From the NCBI GenBank assembly GCA_008727115.1, contig CP044131.1, forward strand, positions 248,001 to 312,000: a stretch of DNA of 64,000 nt, written 5' to 3'. Position numbers and translations under genes: made by a program. The notes below the pieces were generated by a model, which worked only from the letters and a program-made list of their open reading frames with translations, did no database searches and had not been told where the DNA came from. This stretch comes from Comamonas testosteroni. GTDB lineage: Bacteria > Pseudomonadota > Gammaproteobacteria > Burkholderiales > Burkholderiaceae_C. Each line of letters opens with the position of its first letter. Positions within the stretch are counted from its first letter, which is position 1. Shown here one piece after another: positions 9,543-26,826 of the stretch.

Positions 9543-10129
9543 TGACTGATGCTGTCGAAACAGATGTGAATGGTGGAGCGGCAGCGCCCGCCAACCCTGA
9601 TCTGCGTTGGTATATCGTCCATGCCTATTCGGGTATGGAAAAGGCGGTCGAGCGCAATATTGCCGAGCGCATTGCCCGCTCCGACATGCAATCGAAATTC
9701 GGTCGTATCTTGGTGCCCTCTGAAGAAGTGGTGGAAATGCGCAATGGCGTTCGTCGCACCACTGAGCGTCGCTTGTTTCCCGGTTATGTTTTCGTCGAAA
9801 TGGTGATGGATGACGATACATGGCACTTGGTCAAGCACACCAGCAAGGTGACAGGTTTTGTGGGCGGTGCAAAAAATCGTCCGGCGCCAATTTCTGAAGA
9901 AGAAGTGCGCAAGATCGTCGACCAGATGCAGGAAGGTACCGAGAAGCCCCGCCACAAGGTTGAGTTCATGGTTGGCGAAATGGTTCGTGTCAAGGAAGGC
10001 CCTTTCGCAGACTTCAATGGCTCCGTGGAAGAGGTCAATTACGAAAAGAACCGTCTGCGTGTCTCGGTCACTATCTTTGGCCGTGCAACTCCTGTGGAAT
10101 TGGAATTCTCTCAAGTTGAGAAAACTTGA
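9542..10129 (+). CDS. nusG: Transcription elongation/antitermination factor NusG
   Basis: A 195-aa protein with the N-terminal NGN domain ([17 protein letters not shown]) and the C-terminal KOW domain ([20 protein letters not shown]). It binds RNA polymerase and couples it to Rho or to ribosomal S10. The start at 9542 overlaps the secE stop and has GGAGG seven bases upstream. An acidic 20-residue N-terminal extension precedes the NGN fold. The secE-nusG pairing is the usual one. Confidence 0.97.
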   Translation: MTDAVETDVNGGAAAPANPDLRWYIVHAYSGMEKAVERNIAERIARSDMQSKFGRILVPSEEVVEMRNGVRRTTERRLFPGYVFVEMVMDDDTWHLVKHTSKVTGFVGGAKNRPAPISEEEVRKIVDQMQEGTEKPRHKVEFMVGEMVRVKEGPFADFNGSVEEVNYEKNRLRVSVTIFGRATPVELEFSQVEKT

Positions 10130-10150
10130 GATTCGCAATAGAATCTAGGG

Positions 10151-10184
10151 CTTCGCATTTTTTGACTCGGTGCGAAGATTTTTT
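10151..10184 (+). terminator. Terminator-like hairpin between nusG and rplK
   Basis: CTTCGCA (10151-10157) pairs with TGCGAAG (10171-10177) and is followed by ATTTTTT. The loop is 13 bases. It may partly uncouple rplK from secE-nusG. Confidence 0.6.
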
Positions 10185-10254
10185 ATAGAGTCAGCAACCT
10201 CGGGGAGCTGCTTGCAGTTTTTGCAAGTGGCGCTATACCCGTAAGGAGCTTAAT

Positions 10255-10686
10255 ATGGCGAAAAAAATCGTCGGCTTCATCAAGCTGCAAGTGCCAGCTG
10301 GTAAGGCCAATCCTTCCCCTCCCATCGGTCCTGCTCTGGGCCAGCGTGGCCTCAACATCATGGAGTTCTGCAAGGCGTTCAACGCTCAGACTCAAGGTGT
10401 AGAGCCAGGTCTGCCTTTGCCTGTGGTGATCACGGCTTTTGCTGACAAGAGCTTCACGTTCATCATCAAGTCGCCACCCGCAACCGTTCTGATCAAGAAG
10501 GCTGTGAAGCTGGATAAGGGTTCCGCAAATCCTTTGAAGAACAAGGTTGGCAAGATCACACGTGCTCAGCTGGAAGAGATCGCCAATACCAAGCTGAAGG
10601 ACATGAACGCTGCTGACGTTGACGCTGCTGTGCGTACGCTGGCTGGCTCTGCCCGTTCGATGGGCGTGATCGTGGAGGGTGTGTAA
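10255..10686 (+). CDS. rplK: 50S ribosomal protein L11
   Basis: This protein organizes the GTPase-associated centre of 23S rRNA. It is 143 aa, full length, starting [20 protein letters not shown], with the flexible N-terminal domain and the C-terminal rRNA-binding domain. TAAGGAG lies before the start. The stop abuts the rplA start with no gap, which fits translational coupling of the L11-L1 pair. Confidence 0.99.
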   Translation: MAKKIVGFIKLQVPAGKANPSPPIGPALGQRGLNIMEFCKAFNAQTQGVEPGLPLPVVITAFADKSFTFIIKSPPATVLIKKAVKLDKGSANPLKNKVGKITRAQLEEIANTKLKDMNAADVDAAVRTLAGSARSMGVIVEGV

Positions 10687-11382
10687 ATGGCCAAGTTGAC
10701 CAAGAAGCAAAAAGCTCTCCAGGGCAAGGTGGACTCCACCAAGCTGTACGCTTTCGCTGACGCAGTTGCGCTGGTGAAGGAAGCTGCTACCGCCAAGTTC
10801 GATGAATCCATCGACGTGGCAGTGCAACTGGGCGTTGATGCCAAGAAGTCGGACCAAGTGGTGCGCGGCGCTGTGGTGCTGCCTCACGGTACTGGCAAGA
10901 CTGCACGCGTGGCCGTGTTTGCACAGGGCGCCAAGGCTGAAGAAGCCAAGGCTGCTGGCGCAGACGTGGTCGGTATGGACGACCTGGCCGCTATGGTCAA
11001 GGCTGGTGACATGCCCTTCGACGTGGTGATCGCCGCTCCCGACGCTATGCGCGTTGTGGGTCAGCTGGGTCAAATCCTGGGCCCACGTGGTCTGATGCCT
11101 AACCCCAAGGTTGGTACTGTGACTCCTGACGTCGCTACGGCTGTGAAGAACGCCAAGGCTGGTCAAGTGCAGTTCCGCGTGGACAAGGCCGGTATCGTTC
11201 ACGGCACCATCGGTCGTCGCTCGTTCGATGCTGACAAGCTGCAGGGTAACCTGGTGGCTCTGATCGATGCACTGAACAAGGCCAAGCCAGCTTCCAGCAA
11301 GGGTCTGTACCTGCGCAAGGTGGCTGTGTCGTCGACTATGGGTGTGGGCGTTCGCGTCGATACTCAATCCATCTCGGCGTAA
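10687..11382 (+). CDS. rplA: 50S ribosomal protein L1
   Basis: A 231-aa protein of the L1 stalk. Domain I is split around domain II, and the signature [12 protein letters not shown] is present. In bacteria L1 is also the autogenous repressor of the L11-L1 message. The gene starts directly after the rplK stop. Confidence 0.99.
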   Translation: MAKLTKKQKALQGKVDSTKLYAFADAVALVKEAATAKFDESIDVAVQLGVDAKKSDQVVRGAVVLPHGTGKTARVAVFAQGAKAEEAKAAGADVVGMDDLAAMVKAGDMPFDVVIAAPDAMRVVGQLGQILGPRGLMPNPKVGTVTPDVATAVKNAKAGQVQFRVDKAGIVHGTIGRRSFDADKLQGNLVALIDALNKAKPASSKGLYLRKVAVSSTMGVGVRVDTQSISA

Positions 11383-11607
11383 TTGCTAGAAATCGTCAGA
11401 TGAGCATTGCTTATCTGATGTGGTGGGCTGAGGGGGTTGTTGCTCTCTCAGGTCATCCAAGACCGTTGGTGTGATCTGATCACTTAATCACGAAGGCCAA
11501 CGTAGATGGCGATCCCGCTGAAGATGGAAATTTTCCTAAACAGTTGGTCGCTGCAACAAGAGCGCGTATGCAGGGCTTGCCTTGTATACGCATTTAAGGA
11601 GTAGACC
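11383..11607 (+). promoter_or_regulatory. rplJL leader, probable L10 autoregulatory region
   Basis: This 225-base gene-free stretch lies upstream of rplJ. In many bacteria this position holds the L10 leader RNA, to which the L10(L7/L12) complex binds to repress rplJL. CCGTTGG at 11462 and CCAACG near 11497 can pair across the domain. The assignment rests on position and pairing potential, not on a verified motif match. Confidence 0.45.
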
Positions 11608-12132
11608 TTGAGTCTTAATCGCAGTGAGAAAGAAGCGGTCATCAATGAAGTGACCAGCCTCGCCGCTAAAGCTCAAACGCTTGTGATCGCGGAATACCGT
11701 GGCATCACGGTCGCCGACATGACCAAACTGCGTGCTGATGCTCGCAGCAAGGGTGTGAGCCTGAGCGTGTTGAAGAACACCCTGGCCCGCCGTGCTGTCG
11801 CCGGTGGCGCGTTTGATGTGGTGGCTGATCAGATGACTGGTCCTCTGATCTATGGCTTCTCTGAAGACGCAGTGGCTGCCGCTAAGGTGGTGGCCGACTT
11901 CGCGAAGACCAACGACAAGTTGGTGATTCGCGCTGGCGCTTTCGGTGGCAAAGCCCTGGACGTGGACGGTGTGAAGCAACTGGCGAACATTCCTTCCAAG
12001 GAAGTTCTGCTGGCGCAAGTGTGCGGCTTGCTTATGTCCCCCATGTCGCGTACAGCCGTTGTGCTGGGCGCTCTGGCGGCAAAGAAGAGCGAAGGCTCTG
12101 CCGAAGTGGCAGCCGAAACAGCCGCAGCCTAA
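11608..12132 (+). CDS. rplJ: 50S ribosomal protein L10
   Basis: This is the stalk base protein, which anchors L7/L12 dimers to the ribosome. It is 174 aa. It starts at a TTG codon, supported by TAAGGAG nine bases upstream and by the usual N-terminus [12 protein letters not shown]. The N-terminal rRNA-binding domain and C-terminal L7/L12-binding helix are present, and it ends Ala-rich. The weak start codon may add to tight translational control of this operon. Confidence 0.98.
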   Translation: MSLNRSEKEAVINEVTSLAAKAQTLVIAEYRGITVADMTKLRADARSKGVSLSVLKNTLARRAVAGGAFDVVADQMTGPLIYGFSEDAVAAAKVVADFAKTNDKLVIRAGAFGGKALDVDGVKQLANIPSKEVLLAQVCGLLMSPMSRTAVVLGALAAKKSEGSAEVAAETAAA

Positions 12133-12170
12133 GCGCGCGGCAAGTAACCAACAAATTTTAGGAAATCAAA

Positions 12171-12548
12171 ATGGCATTCGATAAAGACGCATTCTTGACC
12201 GCCCTGGACAGCATGACTGTTCTGGAACTGAACGACCTGGTCAAGGCAATTGAAGAGAAGTTTGGCGTGTCCGCCGCTGCTATGGCTGCTCCTGCAGCTG
12301 GTGGCGCTGCTGCCGGTGGTGCTGCTGCTGAAGAAAAGACCGACTTCGATGTCGTTCTGACTGAAGCTGGCGCCAACAAGGTGTCCGTGATTAAGGCTGT
12401 GCGTGAAATCACCGGCCTGGGTCTGAAGGAAGCCAAGGATCTGGTCGACGGCGCTCCCAAGACTGTGAAGGAAGCCGCTCCTAAGGCTGACGCTGAAGCT
12501 GCTGTGAAGAAGCTGATCGAAGCTGGTGCTAAGGCTGAACTGAAGTAA
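12171..12548 (+). CDS. rplL: 50S ribosomal protein L7/L12
   Basis: This is the multi-copy stalk protein that recruits translational GTPases. It is 125 aa, with an N-terminal dimerization helix, an Ala/Gly-rich flexible hinge at about residues 35-52, and the C-terminal factor-binding domain ([32 protein letters not shown]). It starts 38 bases after rplJ with TTAGGAAA upstream. Confidence 0.99.
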   Translation: MAFDKDAFLTALDSMTVLELNDLVKAIEEKFGVSAAAMAAPAAGGAAAGGAAAEEKTDFDVVLTEAGANKVSVIKAVREITGLGLKEAKDLVDGAPKTVKEAAPKADAEAAVKKLIEAGAKAELK

Positions 12549-12563
12549 TTCAGTGAACTCAAG

Positions 12564-12596
12564 GGCTGGAGACTCTTTTTAGGGTCTCCAGCCTTT
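12564..12596 (+). terminator. Hairpin after rplL (attenuator or partial terminator)
   Basis: Ten-pair stem GGCTGGAGAC (12564-12573) / GTCTCCAGCC (12584-12593) with TTT after it. In E. coli a leaky terminator between rplL and rpoB sets the ribosomal protein to polymerase ratio, and this hairpin is in the same place. Confidence 0.7.
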
Positions 12597-12628
12597 GGCG
12601 CTTGTGGAACGCGCTGAAAGAACACACC

Positions 12629-12660
12629 AAAAAGCAGGTTTCCTAGGGAGTCTGCTTTTT
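12629..12660 (+). terminator. Second hairpin in the rplL-rpoB spacer
   Basis: AAAAAGCAG (12629-12637) pairs with CTGCTTTTT (12652-12660), with a further TCC/GGA pairing inside the loop. The T-rich 3' arm makes it terminator-like on either strand. Confidence 0.55.
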
Positions 12661-12825
12661 AGTGTCTTCTGACAATCCGACAGCAGAAGATGCCTTGGTT
12701 CGGGCGATGTGCAACGCATCGTCGTCAGCCATGGTTGGTAGTGGCCAACCGCCAAGCCCGCAGGATGAAACTCCTGTGGGGCAGTCGTCGCAGACCCAGG
12801 ACTCATGTCTTTGCCCGGAGATCTC

Positions 12826-16938
<4,113 letters not shown>

Positions 16939-16965
16939 AAACGCCTATTAAAAAAGAGAGCTGCA

Positions 16966-17027
16966 ACCGCTTTAAAACAAAGGATTTGCGCTTGGTTCGT
17001 TGCTGAAACCAAGGCAAATCCAGCGGT
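16966..17027 (+). other. Strong nested hairpin in the rpoB-rpoC spacer
   Basis: GGATTTGC (16982-16989), one bulged G, CTTGGTT (16991-16997), a nine-base loop, AACCAAG (17007-17013) and GCAAATCC (17014-17021). It is enclosed by ACCGCT (16966-16971) pairing with AGCGGT (17022-17027). There is no T-run, so it is not a simple terminator. It may be a processing or stability element. Confidence 0.65.
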
Positions 17028-17063
17028 GGCTGCAATGATTTTTGACGAAAAGGAAAGAGTTAC

Positions 17064-21287
<4,224 letters not shown>

Positions 21288-21340
21288 GCATGGCGCTGAT
21301 CCGTGGCTGGTAACGGCTTCGGATCACTGCTGATGCATCG

Positions 21341-21377
21341 CGCTCCCGCTCTGCCTTGTGCAGACGGGAGCGTTTTT
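21341..21377 (+). terminator. Terminator of the rpoBC operon
   Basis: CGCTCCCG (21341-21348), a bulged C, TCTGC (21350-21354), loop CTTGT, GCAGA (21360-21364), CGGGAGCG (21365-21372) and TTTTT. A classic strong Rho-independent terminator. Confidence 0.93.
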
Positions 21378-21494
21378 CATGGTTCAAGACATGGCTGACG
21401 TAAGCCCGGATCTGACATGCTGCTTCTGCGATGGAAGCGCCTTCTGTTCAGTCCGCGGGTGTCAGCCCTGCAAGATTTTTCAGGCCTGCTCTTC

Positions 21495-22880
21495 ATGACT
21501 TCCAAGTCCAACCCCTCTCAGAAAGCCACTGCCGGCACTGCCGCTCCCAATGCTCCTGCCCTGTGGCAGCAGCTGGATGCGGTTGCCAAGGCCTTGCACG
21601 GCATTTTGGGCGGTCAGTCCAGCAAGGCGGTGTTGGCCCAGGTGCCGCAGCGCTTGCGCCCGGGAGTGCAGGCCTTGCTGTTTCAGGTGTTGCGCAATCT
21701 GGGGCGTGCCCAGGCACTGCAAAAGCAGCTGGTGTCGCGCGCGCCAGCGCCCAAGGTCAGCGCCTTGCTGAGTACGGCCCTGGCACTGGCCTGGGATGAG
21801 GCACAAGCCCCTTATGCCCCTTTCACGCTGGTCAACCAGGCCGTTGAAGCGGCCAAGAATGGTGCGGCACGCGCGCAGTCCGGTTTTATCAATGCCTGCC
21901 TGCGCCGCTTTCTGCGTGAGCGCGATGCGCTGGTGAGTGCGACGGACAAAGATCCTGTGGCCGCCTGGAATCACCCTGCCTGGTGGATTGCGCGTCTGAA
22001 AAAAGACCATCCTCAAGATTGGCAGCTCATTCTGGAAGCCAATAACGCACAGCCCCCGATGACGCTGCGTGTTAATACGCAAAAAACGACTCAAGCCGAG
22101 TACCAGTCTGCGCTGGCAGCTATCAATTTGAAATCGCTTCCTGTGGCTGAAAGCGGCTTGCAGCTGGAGCAGGCAGCGCCTGTGCAGGAGTTGCCACATT
22201 TCGCCGAAGGCTGGACTTCGGTGCAGGATGCAGCCGCGCAAGCTGCGGCTCCTTTGCTATTGCAGGACTTGGCCCAGCCCGAAGACCGGCCACTGCGCGT
22301 GCTGGATGCCTGCGCTGCGCCCGGAGGAAAGACGGCACATCTGCTTGAGCGTGCCACGCCGGGCAGCATGGAGGTCACGGCGCTGGAGATTGATCCCGTG
22401 CGTGCCGAGCGCATTGGCGATACGTTGGCACGGCTGGGGCTCAAGGCCAAGGTGCTGGTGGCCGATGCCTCCAGACCCGAAGACTGGTTTGATGAGCAAT
22501 GCAAAGGCCAGCTGTTTGACGCCATCTTGCTCGATGCGCCCTGTACGGCATCGGGTATCGTGCGCCGCCAGCCTGATGTGCGCTGGCTGCGACGTGAAAG
22601 CGATGTGGCCCAGTTGGCCCGCATTCAATCCAAGCTGCTGGACACCATGTGGCCGCTGCTGCAGCCCGGTGGCCGTCTGGTGTATTGCACTTGTTCGGTC
22701 TTCAAGGCCGAGGGTGATGAGCAGCTCAAAGCGTTTCTTGCACGCAACACTACGGCAATCTGCCTGCCTGCACCGGGCCATTTAATACCCGGCAAGGGTG
22801 TCAAAGGCGGCGCGGTGTCAGACAATGCCTTTGGTGACCACGACGGCTTTTATTACGCACTGCTGGAAAAAGCACGCTAA
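21495..22880 (+). CDS. rsmB: 16S rRNA (cytosine-967-C5)-methyltransferase RsmB
   Basis: A 461-aa enzyme that methylates C967 of 16S rRNA using S-adenosylmethionine. It has an N-terminal NusB-like RNA-binding domain (about residues 20-160) and a C-terminal Rossmann methyltransferase. The SAM motif reads VLDACAAPGGKTAHLLE. The two cysteine motifs are LDAPCTASG and VYCTCSVF, the latter holding the nucleophile. No clear ribosome site is visible, so the start could also be upstream (21417 is in frame). It heads the conserved betaproteobacterial cluster rsmB-DUF4390-ntrY-ntrX, and the next gene overlaps its end. Confidence 0.94.
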   Translation: MTSKSNPSQKATAGTAAPNAPALWQQLDAVAKALHGILGGQSSKAVLAQVPQRLRPGVQALLFQVLRNLGRAQALQKQLVSRAPAPKVSALLSTALALAWDEAQAPYAPFTLVNQAVEAAKNGAARAQSGFINACLRRFLRERDALVSATDKDPVAAWNHPAWWIARLKKDHPQDWQLILEANNAQPPMTLRVNTQKTTQAEYQSALAAINLKSLPVAESGLQLEQAAPVQELPHFAEGWTSVQDAAAQAAAPLLLQDLAQPEDRPLRVLDACAAPGGKTAHLLERATPGSMEVTALEIDPVRAERIGDTLARLGLKAKVLVADASRPEDWFDEQCKGQLFDAILLDAPCTASGIVRRQPDVRWLRRESDVAQLARIQSKLLDTMWPLLQPGGRLVYCTCSVFKAEGDEQLKAFLARNTTAICLPAPGHLIPGKGVKGGAVSDNAFGDHDGFYYALLEKAR

Positions 22881-23493
22881 CGCTGCGGCGCTGGCTTGGT
22901 GGCGCACGCTGTTAGCCGTCGCCATGTTGGTGCTGTTCGGCTTGTCGACATTGCAGGCCAGAGCCGACACCGTGGTGCCAGATATCAGCTCCATGGAGGC
23001 CATGCGTACGGAGGAGGGTGTCTTTCTCTCTGCCAATCTGCAGTTCGAGCTGCCCGGTCAGGTGGAAGATGCCTTGCGCCAGGGCATTCCCATGTATTTC
23101 ATTGCCGAAGCCCAGGTTCAGCGTGAGCGCTGGTATTGGTCTGATCAGCAAGTGGGGCAGGCCACGCGCTATTACCGAATCACCCACCAGCCGCTGACGC
23201 GGCGCTGGCGACTGCATATCTCCAATGCGGCGTTTACAGGCGGTAGTGGTACGGGGCTGGCACTGGGCCAGACCTATGAGCAGCTTGAAGATGCGATGGC
23301 GGCCATTCAGCGTATTTACCGCTGGAAGATTCTGGAGCCGGGGCAGCTGAACACGACCTCCGGTGTGTCGGTGCAGCTGCGTTTTCGCGTTGATCTGTCC
23401 TCCTTGCCAAGACCGCTGCAGATCGGAGCATTGGGGCGCTCTGGCTGGAATTTGCAGCTGTCGCGCACCCAGCCACTGGAGGCCGCTCCCTGA
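22825..23493 (+). CDS. DUF4390 exported protein
   Basis: An exported protein of unknown function, about 222 aa from this start. A hydrophobic segment (WWRTLLAVAMLVLFGLSTLQARA) acts as signal peptide or anchor. The rest is a beta-rich domain with DUF4390 features (WYWSDQQVGQATRYYRITHQ). The start is uncertain: candidates are GTG 22798, ATG 22825 and ATG 22924, and all but the last overlap rsmB. Its TGA overlaps the kinase ATG (TGATG), so the two are translationally coupled. The constant linkage to the NtrY-like kinase suggests a role in its signalling, but nothing in the sequence shows how. Confidence 0.8.
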   Translation: MPLVTTTAFITHCWKKHANAAALAWWRTLLAVAMLVLFGLSTLQARADTVVPDISSMEAMRTEEGVFLSANLQFELPGQVEDALRQGIPMYFIAEAQVQRERWYWSDQQVGQATRYYRITHQPLTRRWRLHISNAAFTGGSGTGLALGQTYEQLEDAMAAIQRIYRWKILEPGQLNTTSGVSVQLRFRVDLSSLPRPLQIGALGRSGWNLQLSRTQPLEAAP

Positions 23494-25814
23494 TGGCAGA
23501 GTTCAAGCATCTGGACGTGGAAGGCCGCACTCCTGCCGCCGCACGATGGTCGCGAGCAACACGCTGGGCCGTGGGCTGCGGTGTGGCACTGATGGCCGTG
23601 GTTGGCGTTTTGCTGCTGTTTTTGCTGACCATGGCCACCAACAACCGCTTGGCTTACGAGCGAAACTACAACTGGCTGTTTGCAGCCAATGTGGTGGTGG
23701 CCGGGGTGTTGCTGCTGGTGCTGTTATGGGGCGGGCTGCGGCTGGCACTGCGCCTTAAAAATGGGCGCTTTGGCAGTAATCTGCTGCTCAAGCTGGCCGG
23801 TATTTTTACCCTCGTCGGTCTGCTGCCAGGCTTGCTGATTTATGTGGTGTCCTACCAGTTCGTATCTCGCTCCATCGAGAGCTGGTTTGACGTCAAGGTT
23901 GAAGGCGCGCTGTCTGCCGGGGTGAGCCTGGCCAGTTCCACGCTGGATACCGTGGCCAATGACATGGCCAACAACACACGGACTGCCGGTTTGCAGCTGG
24001 CACAGACTTCCGATGCTGGCGCGGCCCTGATGCTGGAGCGTATTCGTGATCAGATCGGCGCCATTGATGTGGTGCTGTGGAATGCCTCGGGCAAGGCCAT
24101 TGCAAGCGCCGGCCAGTCGCAGTTCAGTCTGGCTCCTGAGCGTCCCAGTCCGCAGTTGCTGCGCAGTCTGCGCGAGCAAAGCGGCCAGCGCGCCGTGGGA
24201 AGCGTGGAAGGCCTGGATGATGCGGGTGATGTGCCTGCCGAGCAGGTTGCAGAGAATGCCCGAGTGCGCACGCTGGCGCTGGTGCCCAGTTCGGCGGTGA
24301 ATCTGCTGGAGGAGGCGCGCTACCTGCAAGCGACCATTCCACTGCCCAAGACCTTGGTGACCAATGCCCTGGCAGTGCAGGAAGCCAATCGCGAATACCA
24401 AGAAAGAGCGCTGGCCCGCGCTGGCTTGCAGCGCATGTACATCGGCACGCTGACGCTGGCATTGTTTCTGGCCGTGTTTGGTGCCGTGGTGCTGGCCGTC
24501 GTGCTGGGCAACCAATTGGCCAAACCCTTGCTGCTGCTGGCCCAGGGCATGCGTGATGTGGCTCGTGGCGACTTGCGGCCCAAGCCCGCACTGCAAAGCA
24601 AGGATGAGATCGGCGGACTGACGCGCTCTTTTGCGGTCATGACGCAGCAACTGGCCGATGCACGTTCCGATGCCAATCGCAACCTGCTGCAGCTTGATGC
24701 GGCACGCAGCAATCTGCAGACGATTCTGGATAATCTCACGTCCGGTGTCATCGTGCTGGAGCGCGACGGACGCATTGTGCTCAGCAACCCGGGGGCGACC
24801 CGCATTCTGCGTGCGCCCATGGCGGTGTTTCAGGGAAAGCGCCTGCGTGATGTCTCGGGGCTGCAGGACTTTGCCCGTGTGGTGCAGGAGCAGTTTGAAA
24901 TATTTCTGGGCGATGCTTCGGCCGAGCAAGGTCGTGACCGCTGGCAGCAGGTCTATGAACTCGATGGCGGCAGCGGCAATGGCGACGTGGTGCACAACAC
25001 CACCAGTCTGGTCATGCGAGGGGCCGAGCTGCCAGATGATCAGCGCCTGCTGGTGTTTGACGACATTTCAGAGATCGTTTCGGCCCAGCGTGCCCAGGCC
25101 TGGGGCGAGGTGGCGCGCCGCGTTGCACATGAGATCAAGAATCCGCTGACTCCGATACAGCTGTCCGCAGAACGGCTGGCCATGAAGCTGACGGACAAGC
25201 TGCAGCCCACAGAGCAGGCGCTGCTGGCCAAATCCGTCAAGACCATCGTCGATCAGGTGGGGGCGATGAAGCGGCTGGTCGATGAGTTTCGCGAGTACGC
25301 ACGCTTGCCGGCGGCCAATCTGCAGCCGCTGGATCTGAATGCGCTGGTGACCGAAGTTCTGCAGCTGTATGGCGAAGAAAATGCAGCGGTGCGTGTAGAG
25401 GCATCACTGGATGAGACTTGCCCCTTGATTCAGGGCGATAGCCAGCAATTGCGCCAGGTCATCCACAATCTTTTGCAAAATGCACAAGATGCCACGGCGC
25501 AGCGAGCACAGGAAACAGGGCAGACTCCGGGGTCTGTGACCATTGAAACCCGCTGGGTTGATGCCGCGCAGCGTGTGCGCCTTAGCATTAACGATAGCGG
25601 CACGGGATTTGCTCCCAATATTTTGCAAAGAGCTTTCGAGCCCTACGTAACCACCAAGTCCCGAGGCACAGGTCTGGGCTTGGCCGTGGTCAAGAAAATC
25701 GCAGATGAGCACGGCGCCAGAGTGGACCTGGGTAATCGAGAGGACGACGGGGTAGTTCAAGGCGCGCGAGTGTCGCTATCATTTGTACCTAACGACCGTG
25801 CACAGGCGGCTTGA
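23493..25814 (+). CDS. ntrY: NtrY-like membrane sensor histidine kinase
   Basis: A 773-aa kinase. Hydrophobic helices lie near residues 28-50, 60-80 and 92-112, then a periplasmic sensor stretch, another helix near residues 310-332, a HAMP linker (LAKPLLLLAQGMRDVARGDL), a PAS domain (ILDNLTSGVIVLERDGRIVL), and the HisKA domain with phospho-acceptor His546 in RRVAHEIKNPLTPIQLSAE. The ATPase domain follows, with N box (HNLLQNAQDA), G1 (NDSGTGF) and G2 (GTGLGLAVVKK). The NtrY/NtrX family is tied to nitrogen or redox control in other proteobacteria; the signal here is unknown. It is coupled to the DUF4390 gene upstream and followed 39 bases later by its response regulator. Confidence 0.9.
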   Translation: MAEFKHLDVEGRTPAAARWSRATRWAVGCGVALMAVVGVLLLFLLTMATNNRLAYERNYNWLFAANVVVAGVLLLVLLWGGLRLALRLKNGRFGSNLLLKLAGIFTLVGLLPGLLIYVVSYQFVSRSIESWFDVKVEGALSAGVSLASSTLDTVANDMANNTRTAGLQLAQTSDAGAALMLERIRDQIGAIDVVLWNASGKAIASAGQSQFSLAPERPSPQLLRSLREQSGQRAVGSVEGLDDAGDVPAEQVAENARVRTLALVPSSAVNLLEEARYLQATIPLPKTLVTNALAVQEANREYQERALARAGLQRMYIGTLTLALFLAVFGAVVLAVVLGNQLAKPLLLLAQGMRDVARGDLRPKPALQSKDEIGGLTRSFAVMTQQLADARSDANRNLLQLDAARSNLQTILDNLTSGVIVLERDGRIVLSNPGATRILRAPMAVFQGKRLRDVSGLQDFARVVQEQFEIFLGDASAEQGRDRWQQVYELDGGSGNGDVVHNTTSLVMRGAELPDDQRLLVFDDISEIVSAQRAQAWGEVARRVAHEIKNPLTPIQLSAERLAMKLTDKLQPTEQALLAKSVKTIVDQVGAMKRLVDEFREYARLPAANLQPLDLNALVTEVLQLYGEENAAVRVEASLDETCPLIQGDSQQLRQVIHNLLQNAQDATAQRAQETGQTPGSVTIETRWVDAAQRVRLSINDSGTGFAPNILQRAFEPYVTTKSRGTGLGLAVVKKIADEHGARVDLGNREDDGVVQGARVSLSFVPNDRAQAA

Positions 25815-25853
25815 TCCCGCTGCACACAAGGCATAGCAACAGGCTTTAGACAC

Positions 25854-26519
25854 ATGGCAAACATACTAGTGGTCGACGACGAACTGGGGATCCGGGATTT
25901 GTTGTCGGAAATCCTCAACGACGAAGGTCATAGTGTGGACGTGGCAGAAAATGCCACGCAGGCACGGGTATCCAGAGCAACGCATAACTACGATCTGGTG
26001 CTGCTGGATATCTGGATGCCAGACACGGACGGTGTTACCTTGCTCAAGGAATGGGCTACGGCGGGTCAGCTCACCATGCCGGTGATCATGATGAGCGGGC
26101 ATGCGACCATCGAAACCGCTGTCGAGGCAACGCGCATTGGTGCACTTTCCTTCCTGGAAAAACCCATCACCATGCAGAAGCTGCTCAAGGCAGTGGAGCA
26201 AGGGCTGGCCCGCAGCTCTGCCAGCCAAAGCACAGAGGCAGCGTCACCCGCCAGCAGCGGCTCGGTGTCTGTGGCGACTGTCAGCGTGACTGCACAGGCG
26301 GCAGAAGACAGCTTGCCCAGCTCGCACCAGGGTTTTGATCTTGACCGTCCTTTGCGCGAAGCGCGAGATGGCTTTGAGAAGGCCTATTTCGAATTTCATC
26401 TGGCGCGCGAAGGTGGCTCGATGACACGTGTGGCGGAGAAAACAGGACTTGAGCGCACCCACCTCTATCGCAAGCTGCGCCAGCTGGGCGTGGACCTGGG
26501 GCGCAACCGCCGCGGATAA
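25854..26519 (+). CDS. ntrX: NtrX-like response regulator without an AAA+ domain
   Basis: A 221-aa regulator. The receiver domain holds the phospho-acceptor Asp52 (LVLLDIWMPDTDG), the acidic pair DD at 8-9, and the Thr/Lys positions (MMSGHAT, LEKPI). A Ser/Ala-rich linker of about 40 residues then leads to a Fis-type helix-turn-helix (VAEKTGLERTHLYRKLRQLGVDL). The sigma-54 AAA+ domain of classical NtrX (GAFTGA motif, about 240 residues) is absent, so it is unlikely to activate sigma-54 promoters directly. It is the partner of the kinase just upstream. Confidence 0.88.
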   Translation: MANILVVDDELGIRDLLSEILNDEGHSVDVAENATQARVSRATHNYDLVLLDIWMPDTDGVTLLKEWATAGQLTMPVIMMSGHATIETAVEATRIGALSFLEKPITMQKLLKAVEQGLARSSASQSTEAASPASSGSVSVATVSVTAQAAEDSLPSSHQGFDLDRPLREARDGFEKAYFEFHLAREGGSMTRVAEKTGLERTHLYRKLRQLGVDLGRNRRG

Positions 26520-26566
26520 TTTTTCAAAAAATGCCACGATTTCGATTTGGGTGTGAAAACTATGCC

Positions 26567-26572
26567 TATAAT
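26567..26572 (+). promoter_or_regulatory. -10 box of tRNA-Phe copy 1
   Basis: TATAAT inside CCTATAATC, 33 bases before the tRNA. The same CCTATAATC occurs before copy 2. The -35 region is weak. Confidence 0.6.
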
Positions 26573-26605
26573 CGTGACTTCAGTGCTCAAGGGTGCTGAA
26601 TAAAT

Positions 26606-26681
26606 GGCCCGGTAGCTCAGTCGGTAGAGCAGAGGATTGAAAATCCTTGTGTCGGCGGTTCGATTCCGTCCCAGGCCACCA
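26606..26681 (+). tRNA. tRNA-Phe copy 1 (anticodon GAA)
   Basis: A 76-base tRNA with anticodon loop TTGAAAA giving GAA, and encoded CCA. The acceptor is GGCCCGG/CCAGGCC, which leaves a C5:A68 mismatch. It is identical to copy 2 at 26827. Confidence 0.95.
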
Positions 26682-26688
26682 AATTTCC

Positions 26689-26719
26689 AATCCCAGATCA
26701 GCAATGACCTGGGATTTTT
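26689..26719 (+). terminator. Terminator of tRNA-Phe copy 1
   Basis: AATCCCAG (26689-26696) pairs with CTGGGATT (26709-26716), followed by more T. Confidence 0.8.
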
Positions 26720-26790
26720 CATATCGAGCTTGGGATGGGTCAGCATGGCTGAATATGTGCCTGCATCCCGCTTCAACGCAGATATGAACC

Positions 26791-26796
26791 TATAAT
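26791..26796 (+). promoter_or_regulatory. -10 box of tRNA-Phe copy 2
   Basis: TATAAT inside CCTATAATC, 30 bases before the tRNA; the context matches that of copy 1. Confidence 0.6.
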
Positions 26797-26826
26797 CAGC
26801 GCTTCACAAAACTTCTGTGAAGCAAA

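Noticed and set aside
10212-10239. TTGCAG...TATACC as a promoter of rplK
   Set aside because: Its start point would fall at about 10246, inside the ribosome site of rplK, leaving no usable leader.
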